Notes under the pieces: model-generated | Told to the model about the DNA's origin: nothing | Seen by the model: only the letters and a program-made list of their open reading frames with translations | Databases searched by the model: none | Part shown: one piece after another, positions 32,407 to 39,766 of the stretch | Layout: each line of letters starts with the position of its first letter | How positions within the stretch are numbered: position 1 is the stretch's first letter | Origin: a virus | Strand: one strand, 5' to 3' | Virus record (IMG/VR): IMGVR_UViG_3300021952_000001 | Location: 1-64,000 of that record | DNA length: 64,000 nucleotides | Made by a program: the position numbers and the translations under genes

Positions 32407-33127
32407 TTTCTTCTGGGTATAATAAGGTTGCGAAATCACTTTGCCAATATTCTTTACTATCTATGTTCATGATGGTAAGTTTACCAGTCCAACCAGCTCC
32501 ACTATCAAGATTCCATAGATTACCATATTGATGAGGTCCTGTGTTATCAGCAGTGTGTCCAACATAGATTTCATGAAACTGTTCAAGAGGTTTAAACTTA
32601 CCAGCAGGATTATTCTTCTTACCAAATGCTGATCTAGCACCAAGTATAAGGCTTCTATCCCAATGACATTCTCTTGCTGTTGTACCAGCATTCACTCTTA
32701 AACCAGCTTGTTTCTCCCATGGTCCTTCATAATGATAATCCCAACCAGCATGTATAAACAATCTATTCTGATCATCTATATACCAATCTTGTTGGTCTTT
32801 CCAGAAGTCTTTATGATGTTGATCTACTAACAATCCTGTTCTTACATAGGAAGCCATAGTTGCTTTACCACCTTGTTCTGTCCATAATATAGGTGTTTGG
32901 CCCATTTGGAACCAATCATTAACCCATACATCATGATTACCTCTAATACTAATTAGATTCTTGATGGATAATAGTTCTTCTACACATTCTGCAGTTTCAC
33001 TCCATCCATCTGCTACATCACCTAATTGTATAAGTGTGTCTTTCTGTTTGTCAAATCCACTTCTCTCAAAGCATTGTAACATTGCTCTATGATTACCATG
33101 GATATCTCCCATTACAAATGTTTTCAT
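32393..33127 (-). CDS. PPP-family metallophosphatase
   Basis: 244 residues. FVMGDIHGNHRAML is the GDxHG motif, LIQLGDVADGW the GDxxDxG-type motif and ISIRGNHDVWVN the GNHE/D motif, the three metal-binding signatures of the lambda-phosphatase/ApaH group. It dephosphorylates proteins or cleaves dinucleoside polyphosphates; lambda phage carries a similar enzyme. The leader has the AAATAAGATATG motif. Confidence 0.85.
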   Translation of the reverse strand: MKTFVMGDIHGNHRAMLQCFERSGFDKQKDTLIQLGDVADGWSETAECVEELLSIKNLISIRGNHDVWVNDWFQMGQTPILWTEQGGKATMASYVRTGLLVDQHHKDFWKDQQDWYIDDQNRLFIHAGWDYHYEGPWEKQAGLRVNAGTTARECHWDRSLILGARSAFGKKNNPAGKFKPLEQFHEIYVGHTADNTGPHQYGNLWNLDSGAGWTGKLTIMNIDSKEYWQSDFATLLYPEENGRR

Positions 33128-33130
33128 ATC

Positions 33131-33343
33131 TTATTTGTTTTTTAGTAATATTGCTAAATGTCGTGATAACTTATTTACATCTGTAAATGTTTTTCCTGTT
33201 TTTATACACTTGAATGATGGGATACGTTTTTTACTTGCTGTACAATAACCTAATGTTGTTGTAACTAATTTTCCTAAATCATATTGCTCACCATTATGAT
33301 CAAGCATCATGTTTTGTGTTATTTTTCGTTTAATGACTGACAT
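33131..33343 (-). CDS. Hypothetical protein, 70 aa
   Basis: Not recognised. Basic, with a C-terminal KTGKTFTDVNKLSRHLAILL segment and two cysteines. It follows the non-coding RNA region and the small membrane gene at 33409. Confidence 0.5.
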   Translation of the reverse strand: MSVIKRKITQNMMLDHNGEQYDLGKLVTTTLGYCTASKKRIPSFKCIKTGKTFTDVNKLSRHLAILLKNK

Positions 33344-33408
33344 AATAATAATTTATTTATTGATTAAAAGAATAAGGGCTCCTGTTACAGAGCCCATCAT
33401 TCCCCTCC

Positions 33409-33555
33409 TTAATAACCCAACTTCTCAAGTTGATTTATATTGGCCTCTACAATATACACACCATGTGCTATTGTACATACAAATGCAACACTCATTGCAA
33501 ATGCTAATTGTCTGAACTGATAAAACTCAGTTGGTTTCATTTTAATTGTTTTCAT
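33409..33555 (-). CDS. Small membrane protein, 48 aa
   Basis: A 48-residue frame with one membrane segment (about residues 17-35, LAFAMSVAFVCTIAHGVYIV). Its upstream leader holds the recurring TTAATCCTTAATAAC motif also seen before several genes. It lies directly after the terminator that ends the RNA region. Not recognised. Confidence 0.5.
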   Translation of the reverse strand: MKTIKMKPTEFYQFRQLAFAMSVAFVCTIAHGVYIVEANINQLEKLGY

Positions 33556-33586
33556 GTTTTTATAGTTATTAAGGATTAATATAAAA

Positions 33587-33612
33587 TAAAAAAGGCTACC
33601 ATTTCTGATAGC
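33587..33612 (-). terminator. Terminator ending the RNA gene region
   Basis: On the minus strand AAGGCTA pairs with TAGCCTT around a 10-base loop, then a run of T in TTTTTTATTTT. It is placed to end the transcript carrying the tRNA-like and tmRNA genes. Confidence 0.85.
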
Positions 33613-33748
33613 CTTGTTGTTGAGATTGGACTCTACTTCCTCCGTAAGTACTCAACTCCTTCTCTGTGTGGATAGGACTTAACATTCATGAGAAGCCAAA
33701 TTTCTCCAATGTCTGTTGCTGTACATATTTGACATCAAGCAACTGCTG
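33613..33748 (-). other. Non-coding stretch with hairpin, no gene seen
   Basis: Between the tRNA-like RNA and the terminator. On the minus strand GTTGAG...CTCAAC closes a 38-base hairpin (about 33619-33656) whose inner part TACTT...AAGTA exposes a GGAGG on the minus strand (CCTCC on the plus). Only frames of 18 codons or fewer are present. Confidence 0.4.
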
Positions 33749-33934
33749 TGATTGAGACAGGATTCGAACCTGTATTGTTGTACACCATCTTATGTATTGT
33801 TTAGGTGTTATGTACACCATCTATGCGGTAACTTTGCCAAGACTCTGACCATAGCAATTTTTTTATATCACAAATACATAAAGCGTCTACCATGAAAGGA
33901 CCTTTAATATTCCTAACTATTCCGCCACTCAATC
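33749..33934 (-). ncRNA. Oversized tRNA-like RNA (class II type, interrupted)
   Basis: On the minus strand a perfect 7-bp acceptor (GATTGAG 33934-33928 with CTCAATC 33756-33750), a 5-bp T-arm with TTCGAAT loop (33757-33773), a tRNA-Leu-like D-arm (GCG, GAAT...TGGTAGA, CGC; 33925-33883) and a 16-base variable region are present. The D-loop holds about 26 extra bases. The anticodon stem is 9 bp (33881-33873 with 33798-33790) and closes a 74-base loop with internal hairpins such as GGTGT-ACATA-ACACC, with no normal anticodon. No CCA is encoded. It may be an interrupted tRNA or a non-decoding tRNA-like RNA. Confidence 0.55.
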
Positions 33935-34088
33935 ATTTAATAGTCTTTCCTATTAGTCACCTATGTTATTATTCGCTATTTAATAAATGTACACGTAATG
34001 TAACAGAATTGCAGATTAGCACTTCATAATAACGGCCAACATTACAAGGTTTGTAAGGAATCAATGTATCTACAATTCCAAGTTCTAG

Positions 34089-34411
34089 TGGAGGCGGTGG
34101 GAATCGAACCCACGTCCAAACTACTTTCATTAATACAATTTATACAGCTTATTTAGGGTCAAGCTAGGCTTAACGATCCACCACTCTGTTTAATCTAACA
34201 GAGAAATCCTTATTCAATTTAGGCTGCTACAGCAACTTCTTCTCCCAATAGAGAGAATACTTTGTTCATGTTAGCTTCGATTTGTGCGTTTGCTCCTAGA
34301 GCTACTACACGAGTTGTTTTGTTGCCAATTAATTAAATTCACCTTAGTTTACAGTTATCTCTCTGGCTGATTGTATTAATTAGTGGTAACCTGTCAAAAC
34401 CAGTCGCCCCC
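34089..34411 (-). ncRNA. ssrA: Transfer-messenger RNA (tmRNA)
   Basis: The 5' end reads GGGGGCGACTGGTTTTGACAGG, the near-universal tmRNA start. The 3' end reads GTGGG-TTCGATT-CCCAC then CGCCTCCA, pairing its last 7 with the first 7 bases. An 11-bp P2 helix joins 34380-34370 to 34139-34129. The tag frame begins after GTAGTA with GCT at 34302 and runs 27 codons to TAA at 34219; it begins ALGANAQIE and ends GEEVAVAA, a degron-type tail. A CTCTGTT/AACAGAG hairpin follows the tag. tmRNA rescues stalled ribosomes and tags their products. CCA is not encoded (CTA). A tag of 27 residues is about three times the usual length. Confidence 0.95.
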
Positions 34412-34956
34412 AATATTCCTCATGTGAGGACACTTATCATTACTTTTTTAAATCTAGCACCCTCTTTCTTATATGACTGTTTCTTTATATTTACGCCCAT
34501 ATAAGAGTAGGGTCAAGCTGAGAACTCATTTGTGTTGTGTGGGAGTTGGAAACCCATTGCCACATTTCTCCAATTCCTTTCTCAAGGGAACAACACATCT
34601 ACCATTACTGATAGTATCTTTATGTAAAACTTATATGAACACCTCTACCCTTACTTGGTTTCACGATTATCGTTCTTTAGTTATTACAAAGGTATTCAAT
34701 GTTTAACCTATAGCTTCTAACAGATTATCAGTTCTGACACTTTACACAGCTTAGCTATTTTATTATAAAACCACACATCCATCAAGATTGGGATAAATCA
34801 TTAAAGTAGAGCTAACGCAAAAAGTCAGGTGTACGCTTTAACTATTATCATACTCAACAAACATAACACCTCTTGATAGTGTTATAAGTGAGAGTTTTCA
34901 TAATTTGCACTCACAAATATTTTTAACTTACTTGTTTGTCTTTCTATGTGTGGTTT
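34412..34956 (-). other. 545-base non-coding stretch with structured RNA
   Basis: No convincing gene on either strand. It holds the branched hairpin at 34532-34596, an ATAACAC/GTGTTAT hairpin near 34862-34884, a GTGAG/CTCAC hairpin just beyond it, and a TTAAAG/CTTTAA pairing near 34800-34850. It is probably the 5' part of the transcript that carries the tmRNA, or separate small RNAs. Confidence 0.45.
34532..34596 (-). ncRNA. Branched hairpin, candidate structured RNA
   Basis: A 7-bp closing stem (GTGTTGT 34532-34538 with ACAACAC 34590-34596) encloses an inner TTGGA/TCCAA stem and a TTCC/GGAA hairpin, giving a possible three-way junction of 65 bases. It lies about 120 bases upstream of the tmRNA on the same strand. 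The family is not recognised. Confidence 0.35.
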
Positions 34957-35076
34957 TTAATCATTATCATTAGCTTTCTTACATTCCTTACTACAAAATT
35001 CTTTGTTTGTAGGCTCTCCACAAAAAGCACATTCTCTTTCGAACTCTTCTGGTGGTTCATTATATGTATCTATCAT
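34957..35076 (-). CDS. Small zinc-knuckle protein, 39 aa
   Basis: A 39-residue frame with CAFCGEP and FCSKECKK, i.e. CxxC...CxxxC, the MYND/treble-clef-like pattern of a single zinc site. The N-terminal part is acidic. Its ATG overlaps the stop of the 35073 frame. Not recognised. Confidence 0.55.
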   Translation of the reverse strand: MIDTYNEPPEEFERECAFCGEPTNKEFCSKECKKANDND

Positions 35077-35153
35077 GGGTTTGTTACCTTTGTTATCATT
35101 AATAATAAAAAGAACGTAAATAGTAATACAACACCTGCTGTTTTCTTCTTCAT
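35073..35153 (-). CDS. Very small membrane protein, 26 aa
   Basis: A 26-residue frame, MKKKTAGVVLLFTFFLLLMI then a short tail: a basic N-terminus and one hydrophobic helix. It overlaps the next small gene by four bases as ATGA, which supports translation, but at this size it could be chance. Confidence 0.4.
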   Translation of the reverse strand: MKKKTAGVVLLFTFFLLLMITKVTNP

Positions 35154-35168
35154 AAGCTTTAGTTTAAT

Positions 35169-35195
35169 AGCCCTGCAAATATACATTACAGGGCT
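35169..35195 (-). terminator. Hairpin after the VWA gene
   Basis: AGCCCTG (35169-35175) pairs with CAGGGCT (35189-35195), a 7-bp stem with a 13-base loop. It is placed just after the VWA gene stop, but the U-tract on the minus strand is weak, so termination may be partial. Confidence 0.5.
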
Positions 35196-35210
35196 TAATT
35201 AACAAAATTA

Positions 35211-36581
35211 TTAAGAGATGATTTGTTCTCCTTGTTTAGAATATGCTGTAACAACATCATTTTCTTCCACCTTCACTTGCTTACCATCTGTTGCAACACA
35301 AAGATTTTTTAATTGATCGCTAAATTGCATTAATGATATAGCATTCACTTTATAAGGGAACTTCTCTGAATGCACTCTATCTTGACCATCATTGATGATT
35401 AAGATTTCTGGTTTCTCTTCTGACAAATCAATATCAAGATTGTGTAACTTATGATGATTAACAACTTGATCAGCTACATAGTTTACAATGTCACCAATTG
35501 CTGTTGTACCACCATCAGGTTCATTAGAGAACATTTGCCAGAATTGAATAACTTCCTCTCTATTAGTAACATGATGAAATTGAAGTTCTCCTGTGTGTTC
35601 AACAAAATAACTAAAGAACACTTCAGCTTCTCCTTTCATAACATATCTGAATCTATCTATAAGAATAGCATTAACCCAGATTTGTTTCTCATCATAATCC
35701 ATAGATCCAGAGTAATCCAAAAGAATAATAATCTTCTGCTTTTGTTCTTTTCTATCAACAGGAACATTAACTGTTAAGTCTTTAGTTAAGAACTTACTTC
35801 TAAAGTTAGGAAACATCTTTTGATATAGATCAATCATGTGAAACTGTGAATAGTCTCTCATAATCTTCTTAGCATACTGATCAGAGTTTGCTACAATCTT
35901 CTCCTCAACTTCTTTCTCCACTTTAAACTGAGTACCAAGATCACCAATGATAGAAATCTTATTCATGATCTCCATCTTTCTCTCTTTACTTAACTCATTA
36001 TAGTTTAGTTGTTCGTTGATTGTTGGATCAGAATATAATTCTCTATCAAATCCTAATGTCTTCTGCATATCTAGTTCATCTGACTTCTCACCTCCATCTC
36101 TTTCAGCATTACTACTTTGTAATTGAAGAAATATAGCAATTGCTTGCTCTAATGGTGTAAATCCTGGAATAAATTGATCATAAATGCTATCATATAGTTC
36201 TTTCTTTTGACTATATTGTCCTTTCAATTCATCATCTATATTTTCCCAGTCTGCAAGATCTTCTCTTAGATAGTCTTTCTCATCTAACATTTTGAAATAA
36301 CACACACGTGCTAACTCTTTGATAGTATCAATAGCCTCATCTTTCCAAACACTTGCTTTTCTTTTGATCTCAACCTTTGTTGGTGTAATATAAGACACAG
36401 GGTCTTTCACCATCAAATCAGCATCATCATCTTCAAATGCTGTTGCAAATGAAAAACCTGACCAACTAGTTCTAGACCAACTAGTTCTGCCTTTACTTTT
36501 GTAGCCACCACCATATGTGTAGCTATATGGATTATGGGCCTTTGAAGACCCATATCCATAATCAAATTCATCTTCCCACAT
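35211..36581 (-). CDS. VWA-domain protein (MoxR partner)
   Basis: 456 residues. The C-terminal von Willebrand A domain has the MIDAS motif IILLDYSGSMDYDE (about residues 277-290) and the second metal Thr region EPDGGTTAIGD, with a third Asp in ILIINDGQD. The N-terminal half is Tyr/Ser/Gly-rich then charged and helical. VWA proteins paired with MoxR AAA+ ATPases act as adaptors for metal insertion or complex assembly. It is coupled to the MoxR gene, 2 bases downstream. In a phage the client is unknown. Confidence 0.8.
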   Translation of the reverse strand: MWEDEFDYGYGSSKAHNPYSYTYGGGYKSKGRTSWSRTSWSGFSFATAFEDDDADLMVKDPVSYITPTKVEIKRKASVWKDEAIDTIKELARVCYFKMLDEKDYLREDLADWENIDDELKGQYSQKKELYDSIYDQFIPGFTPLEQAIAIFLQLQSSNAERDGGEKSDELDMQKTLGFDRELYSDPTINEQLNYNELSKERKMEIMNKISIIGDLGTQFKVEKEVEEKIVANSDQYAKKIMRDYSQFHMIDLYQKMFPNFRSKFLTKDLTVNVPVDRKEQKQKIIILLDYSGSMDYDEKQIWVNAILIDRFRYVMKGEAEVFFSYFVEHTGELQFHHVTNREEVIQFWQMFSNEPDGGTTAIGDIVNYVADQVVNHHKLHNLDIDLSEEKPEILIINDGQDRVHSEKFPYKVNAISLMQFSDQLKNLCVATDGKQVKVEENDVVTAYSKQGEQIIS

Positions 36582-36583
36582 AA

Positions 36584-37603
36584 TTATAGTTCTACTACTA
36601 TTTGTGCTACTTGTTGTTTCTTATCAAAAGCTTTCACTTTCTCACCAACAGCTTTAGTCAATGATGCAAGCATGTGTGCAATATCATCATTAACAGTTAA
36701 TTTCTTAACAGCTGCTAATTTGTTTTGAAGCTCTGTAAGATCTTTCTTGAACTGTTTTGTAGCATCACTAGTTGACATACTATTAGCTTCCAATAGATCA
36801 ATCAATTCAGAAATCTCTGCAGACATCTCTCTAAACTTGATGGTTGATTCAAATTTCTTGATAGCATCAGCAATTAATGATGGTTTCTTAGCAAACTCAG
36901 CAATAAATGTTAATGAATCTGGTCCACATTGCTCAAACACTTGGTAAGCTGTTACAGCTACACGAGGTGAAATAACAATACCATTCTTAGCATACTCTTG
37001 TAACAAGAATGGAATGATTGGATCAATGTTACCTTCACCAAACTTAGTTTCTAACAACTTGTTGTAAGCAATCTCTGTATAATTATCCCATACAACATTA
37101 AGTTCAAGAGGAAAACGCTCCATTAATGCTTTCAATGACATATTCTTAGAGAATTCCTCACGAGTTCTATTTGTACAACATACAATGAACTTAGTTTTGA
37201 TAGGAAACTTCTGTGTACCATTTCTGAATACACCACTTGAGATGATATCTTTCAATTGCTCCAAGATAAAATCTGGTGCATCAAACATCTCCTCGAAGAT
37301 AACATACTCATGGTTCATGAAACTATTCTCAACCAAGTATTCAATCTTACCTGATGCTTCAAATGTTGGTATGTTAAGACCACCAAACAATCTGTCTGTT
37401 GTCATACCTGTACCCATAGTGATGATATATGGATCAATTCCCTTCTCTTTCAAGAAATCTAATGTGATTTCTGATTTACCATGTCCACCTGGACCATATA
37501 ACACTACATTCTTGTTTGTAGCCATACCTACATTAAGGATAGACATAGTCTTATCCATAAATACAAATTTCTCTCCGATTGTTGTTGTTCTTTCTGTGTT
37601 CAT
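36584..37603 (-). CDS. MoxR-family AAA+ ATPase
   Basis: 339 residues. NVVLYGPGGHGKSEITLDF is Walker A (about residues 34-52), HEYVIFEEMFDAPDFIL is Walker B with an acidic pair, FIVCCTNRTREEF is sensor 1 with Asn, and MSLKALMERFPLEL holds the arginine finger. This is the MoxR/CobS-type core. With the VWA gene it forms the usual MoxR-VWA pair. Its leader holds the TTATTAAGG motif (37612-37620) shared with other small genes. Confidence 0.85.
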   Translation of the reverse strand: MNTERTTTIGEKFVFMDKTMSILNVGMATNKNVVLYGPGGHGKSEITLDFLKEKGIDPYIITMGTGMTTDRLFGGLNIPTFEASGKIEYLVENSFMNHEYVIFEEMFDAPDFILEQLKDIISSGVFRNGTQKFPIKTKFIVCCTNRTREEFSKNMSLKALMERFPLELNVVWDNYTEIAYNKLLETKFGEGNIDPIIPFLLQEYAKNGIVISPRVAVTAYQVFEQCGPDSLTFIAEFAKKPSLIADAIKKFESTIKFREMSAEISELIDLLEANSMSTSDATKQFKKDLTELQNKLAAVKKLTVNDDIAHMLASLTKAVGEKVKAFDKKQQVAQIVVEL

Positions 37604-37607
37604 TTTT

Positions 37608-37901
37608 CTAGTTATTAAGGATTTTATTAAATAATTGTTTTAATTCGTTGTTAATTTCTTCTTCGCTTTTTTCTCTTTCTATAGGTTCTACTGGTTCAAT
37701 ATCAATAGGTTTATATGTATTATTGTCATATTGGCTCCAAGTTACTTCATATACATAAGAATCGTCATATGTGTATTTAGAACTTAAATGACATGTTACT
37801 TCACCAATAATTTTTTTACCACCACTTACACCTTGTTCATAATATTCTGAATCATCTCTGATATAAACTTTAGTTCCTATAGGTAATAGTTTCTTTTCCA
37901 T
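37608..37901 (-). CDS. Hypothetical protein, 97 aa
   Basis: Beta-rich N-terminal part (IGTKVYIRDDSEYYEQG, GEVTCHLSSKY), then an acidic stretch and the tail INNELKQLFNKILNN. Overall plan and the LFxxI tail recall the tandem array at 29.4-31.0 kb, so it may be a distant relative. Function unknown. Confidence 0.5.
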   Translation of the reverse strand: MEKKLLPIGTKVYIRDDSEYYEQGVSGGKKIIGEVTCHLSSKYTYDDSYVYEVTWSQYDNNTYKPIDIEPVEPIEREKSEEEINNELKQLFNKILNN

Positions 37902-37903
37902 GT

Positions 37904-38107
37904 CTATACATAATCAATTAGACCAAATGTTGCATTCTTTGATATACCATGTACAATGATGTTGTACACAAGTAGTGAAAATGCTAGTATTGCTACTAGC
38001 ATTATAATCACTACAAGCACCTTAATAAACATAGTAAATGCTCTGTTTATCTCTTCATCATGCTGGTCTATATCAAGAAACTTAAATAGTTCTTGTATTA
38101 GTTTCAT
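37904..38107 (-). CDS. Single-pass membrane protein, 67 aa
   Basis: An amphipathic N-terminal part followed by one long membrane segment (about residues 26-52, MFIKVLVVIIMLVAILAFSLLVYNIIV). Holin-like size, but no family match. It ends in the 37901 leader. Confidence 0.5.
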   Translation of the reverse strand: MKLIQELFKFLDIDQHDEEINRAFTMFIKVLVVIIMLVAILAFSLLVYNIIVHGISKNATFGLIDYV

Positions 38108-38367
38108 TATTCCTCGCTTTCAATGTGTTTCATAAAGCCATCAAATTGTCCCTTGATGTAAAATCCTGCTAATAATGCAATTTGTTCATCTGAACAAATA
38201 GCTACCATATCTTCAACAATTGTACTAATTGATAAAGTTTCTTTTTCAGCTAGTGTACTAGTGATCAACACTATCTTCTTAGTCAACTTTTCTGAAAAGT
38301 CTTGTTCTAAACCTAGAGCTTCATCTAAGTTTTTACTGTCATGATTGTAATTGAAATCTGGATTCAT
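38107..38367 (-). CDS. Hypothetical protein, paralog of 38564 gene, 86 aa
   Basis: The N-terminus FNYNHDSKNLDEALGLEQDFSEKL matches the start of the 38564 protein (KFDHSKNHFHEALGMDNDDHQLL). Helical and acidic. Function unknown. The recurring leader motif TATTAAGGATT lies upstream. Confidence 0.55.
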   Translation of the reverse strand: MNPDFNYNHDSKNLDEALGLEQDFSEKLTKKIVLITSTLAEKETLSISTIVEDMVAICSDEQIALLAGFYIKGQFDGFMKHIESEE

Positions 38368-38384
38368 AATTTTTGTATTAAGGA

Positions 38385-38561
38385 TTATTGTTCATACGAT
38401 GTTCTTACCTCACCCACTTGTTGAGATAACACTTTATAATTTAAAGCTGAATATATCACTTTGACTATCAGCCTCTTAGAGATAATACTCTTGTGAACAT
38501 TAGTAGATGCTACTAATGTCCCTTTGAGTATTCTCCTTCTAGGTTTAGATATAGTCTTCAT
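38385..38561 (-). CDS. Hypothetical basic small protein, 58 aa
   Basis: A 58-residue frame between the two paralogs. It is Lys/Arg/Ser-rich (MKTISKPRRRILKGTLVAST, HKSIISKRLIVKVIY) and may bind nucleic acid. Not recognised. Confidence 0.5.
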   Translation of the reverse strand: MKTISKPRRRILKGTLVASTNVHKSIISKRLIVKVIYSALNYKVLSQQVGEVRTSYEQ

Positions 38562-38563
38562 AA

Positions 38564-39061
38564 TTAATCTTCTTGGTCACTAAGTCTATCTTTCATCTCT
38601 TGCAAGATGCGTTTCTTTAACTCAGATTTAATTTCATCTGGAAGATCATATTTGTCTAAAGATCCATCTATATCTGTTGGATCAATGGCAATTGATTTGA
38701 TAGATGATGATGAAAATGGTGAGGCAGATTTACTTTTCTTTACAGCTTCATGCATTGCTTCTGTAAATTCATCACTATCTCTTTCAAGACCTCTTTCATC
38801 TACCATCTTTTGAAAATCACCGTATACATCTAATGCATCTTTAGTTTTCATTTCAAGACCTTCTGTTGCTAAATATAACAACTCTCTGTAACTCAATGTG
38901 TTAGCTAATAGTTCAGCCATTTCACTTTTAGTTGGTTCTTTCTTAAGTAAATATGTTGACATATCTGCTAATGATTTAACTAATAATTGGTGATCATCGT
39001 TATCCATTCCTAATGCTTCATGGAAATGATTTTTACTGTGATCAAATTTGATTGTACTCAT
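38564..39061 (-). CDS. Hypothetical protein, paralog of 38107 gene, 165 aa
   Basis: Shares the N-terminal SKN-x-(L/F)x-EALGxxxD block with the 38107 protein and extends it with a long helical, acidic C-terminal part (SELKKRILQEMKDRLSDQED). Not recognised. The TTATTAAGGATTTA leader lies at 39063-39076. Confidence 0.55.
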   Translation of the reverse strand: MSTIKFDHSKNHFHEALGMDNDDHQLLVKSLADMSTYLLKKEPTKSEMAELLANTLSYRELLYLATEGLEMKTKDALDVYGDFQKMVDERGLERDSDEFTEAMHEAVKKSKSASPFSSSSIKSIAIDPTDIDGSLDKYDLPDEIKSELKKRILQEMKDRLSDQED

Positions 39062-39084
39062 GTTATTAAGGATTTAATTGGTTA

Positions 39085-39255
39085 TTATTTCTTTTGTTTT
39101 TCTGCTAATGTTATACCAACAATGATTGGTAATATCACTGGAGCAATAAATAGTCCTACAAGTTGTCTTAATGAAAAAGATTCATTGTCTTGACTATTAT
39201 TTTCCAATATCATGCCTAGCATGATTAATTGGCTTACTATACAATAAAGAATCAT
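39085..39255 (-). CDS. Membrane protein, 56 aa
   Basis: A 56-residue frame with two hydrophobic segments (residues 1-17 and 33-50, LVGLFIAPVILPIIVGIT), overlapping the coiled-coil membrane gene upstream as ATGA. Not recognised. Confidence 0.5.
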   Translation of the reverse strand: MILYCIVSQLIMLGMILENNSQDNESFSLRQLVGLFIAPVILPIIVGITLAEKQKK

Positions 39256-39512
39256 CGTATTGCAGCTATTATGAGATCAGCAACAATACATATCACTGTA
39301 CCAACTACAAGACCAAAGAATGTTCCTGCTTTGAATGATAGATGTCCTCTTCTTTTCTCTATTTCTAATTCATCTCTTAGTTCACCAATCAAATCTTCTT
39401 GCAATTTAATGATTGAACTTCTTAGTTCATCAAGAGATTTTTGTTTCTTGATTAGTGTATCAAGCTTTTCTGTTAACTGTTCTACAGTTGGTTCTTGTTC
39501 TTGCTCTGCCAT
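39252..39512 (-). CDS. Coiled-coil single-pass membrane protein, 86 aa
   Basis: An N-terminal Glu/Lys coiled coil (about residues 10-55) followed by one C-terminal membrane segment (TFFGLVVGTVICIVADLIIAAI). This N-in tail-anchored layout resembles T4-type or spanin-like lysis accessories, but no family match supports a role. Confidence 0.5.
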   Translation of the reverse strand: MAEQEQEPTVEQLTEKLDTLIKKQKSLDELRSSIIKLQEDLIGELRDELEIEKRRGHLSFKAGTFFGLVVGTVICIVADLIIAAIR

Positions 39513-39523
39513 GTTTATTTAAT

Positions 39524-39754
39524 TTAACGGGTTTCTATTTTAATCTCGAAAATATCATCTGACATACAATAATCATCTAACATATCTCTTACTTGTTTAG
39601 CAAAATTTTTATTATTATTACCAAACACTTCAATAATGTACTTTGCCTGTCCTTCTTTCTTTCCACCAGGAACGAAATACTCTCTACTTGGTTCTGTTGT
39701 TTCTCTAATCTTATTATCTTTAGAAGAAACATAGAATGTACTTGTATTTGCCAT
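39524..39754 (-). CDS. Hypothetical protein, 76 aa
   Basis: Not recognised. Short alpha/beta protein (PGGKKEGQAKYIIEVFGNNNKNFAKQVRDMLDDYC) with one Cys pair. No membrane segment. Confidence 0.45.
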   Translation of the reverse strand: MANTSTFYVSSKDNKIRETTEPSREYFVPGGKKEGQAKYIIEVFGNNNKNFAKQVRDMLDDYCMSDDIFEIKIETR

Positions 39755-39766
39755 GCTTAGTTAATA

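Noticed and set aside
33613-33748. Two frames of 18 codons each between tRNA-like RNA and terminator
   Set aside because: Too short, no leader motif and no coupling; the stretch is better explained as RNA structure.
34473-34706. Plus-strand frame of 77 codons in the RNA block
   Set aside because: Wrong strand for the region, no overlap coupling, no leader, and it crosses the branched hairpin and structured RNA; composition is not protein-like.
34936-35202. Plus-strand hydrophobic frame of 88 codons
   Set aside because: It is the reverse of two coupled minus-strand small genes (34957 and 35073) and of the hairpin after the VWA gene.
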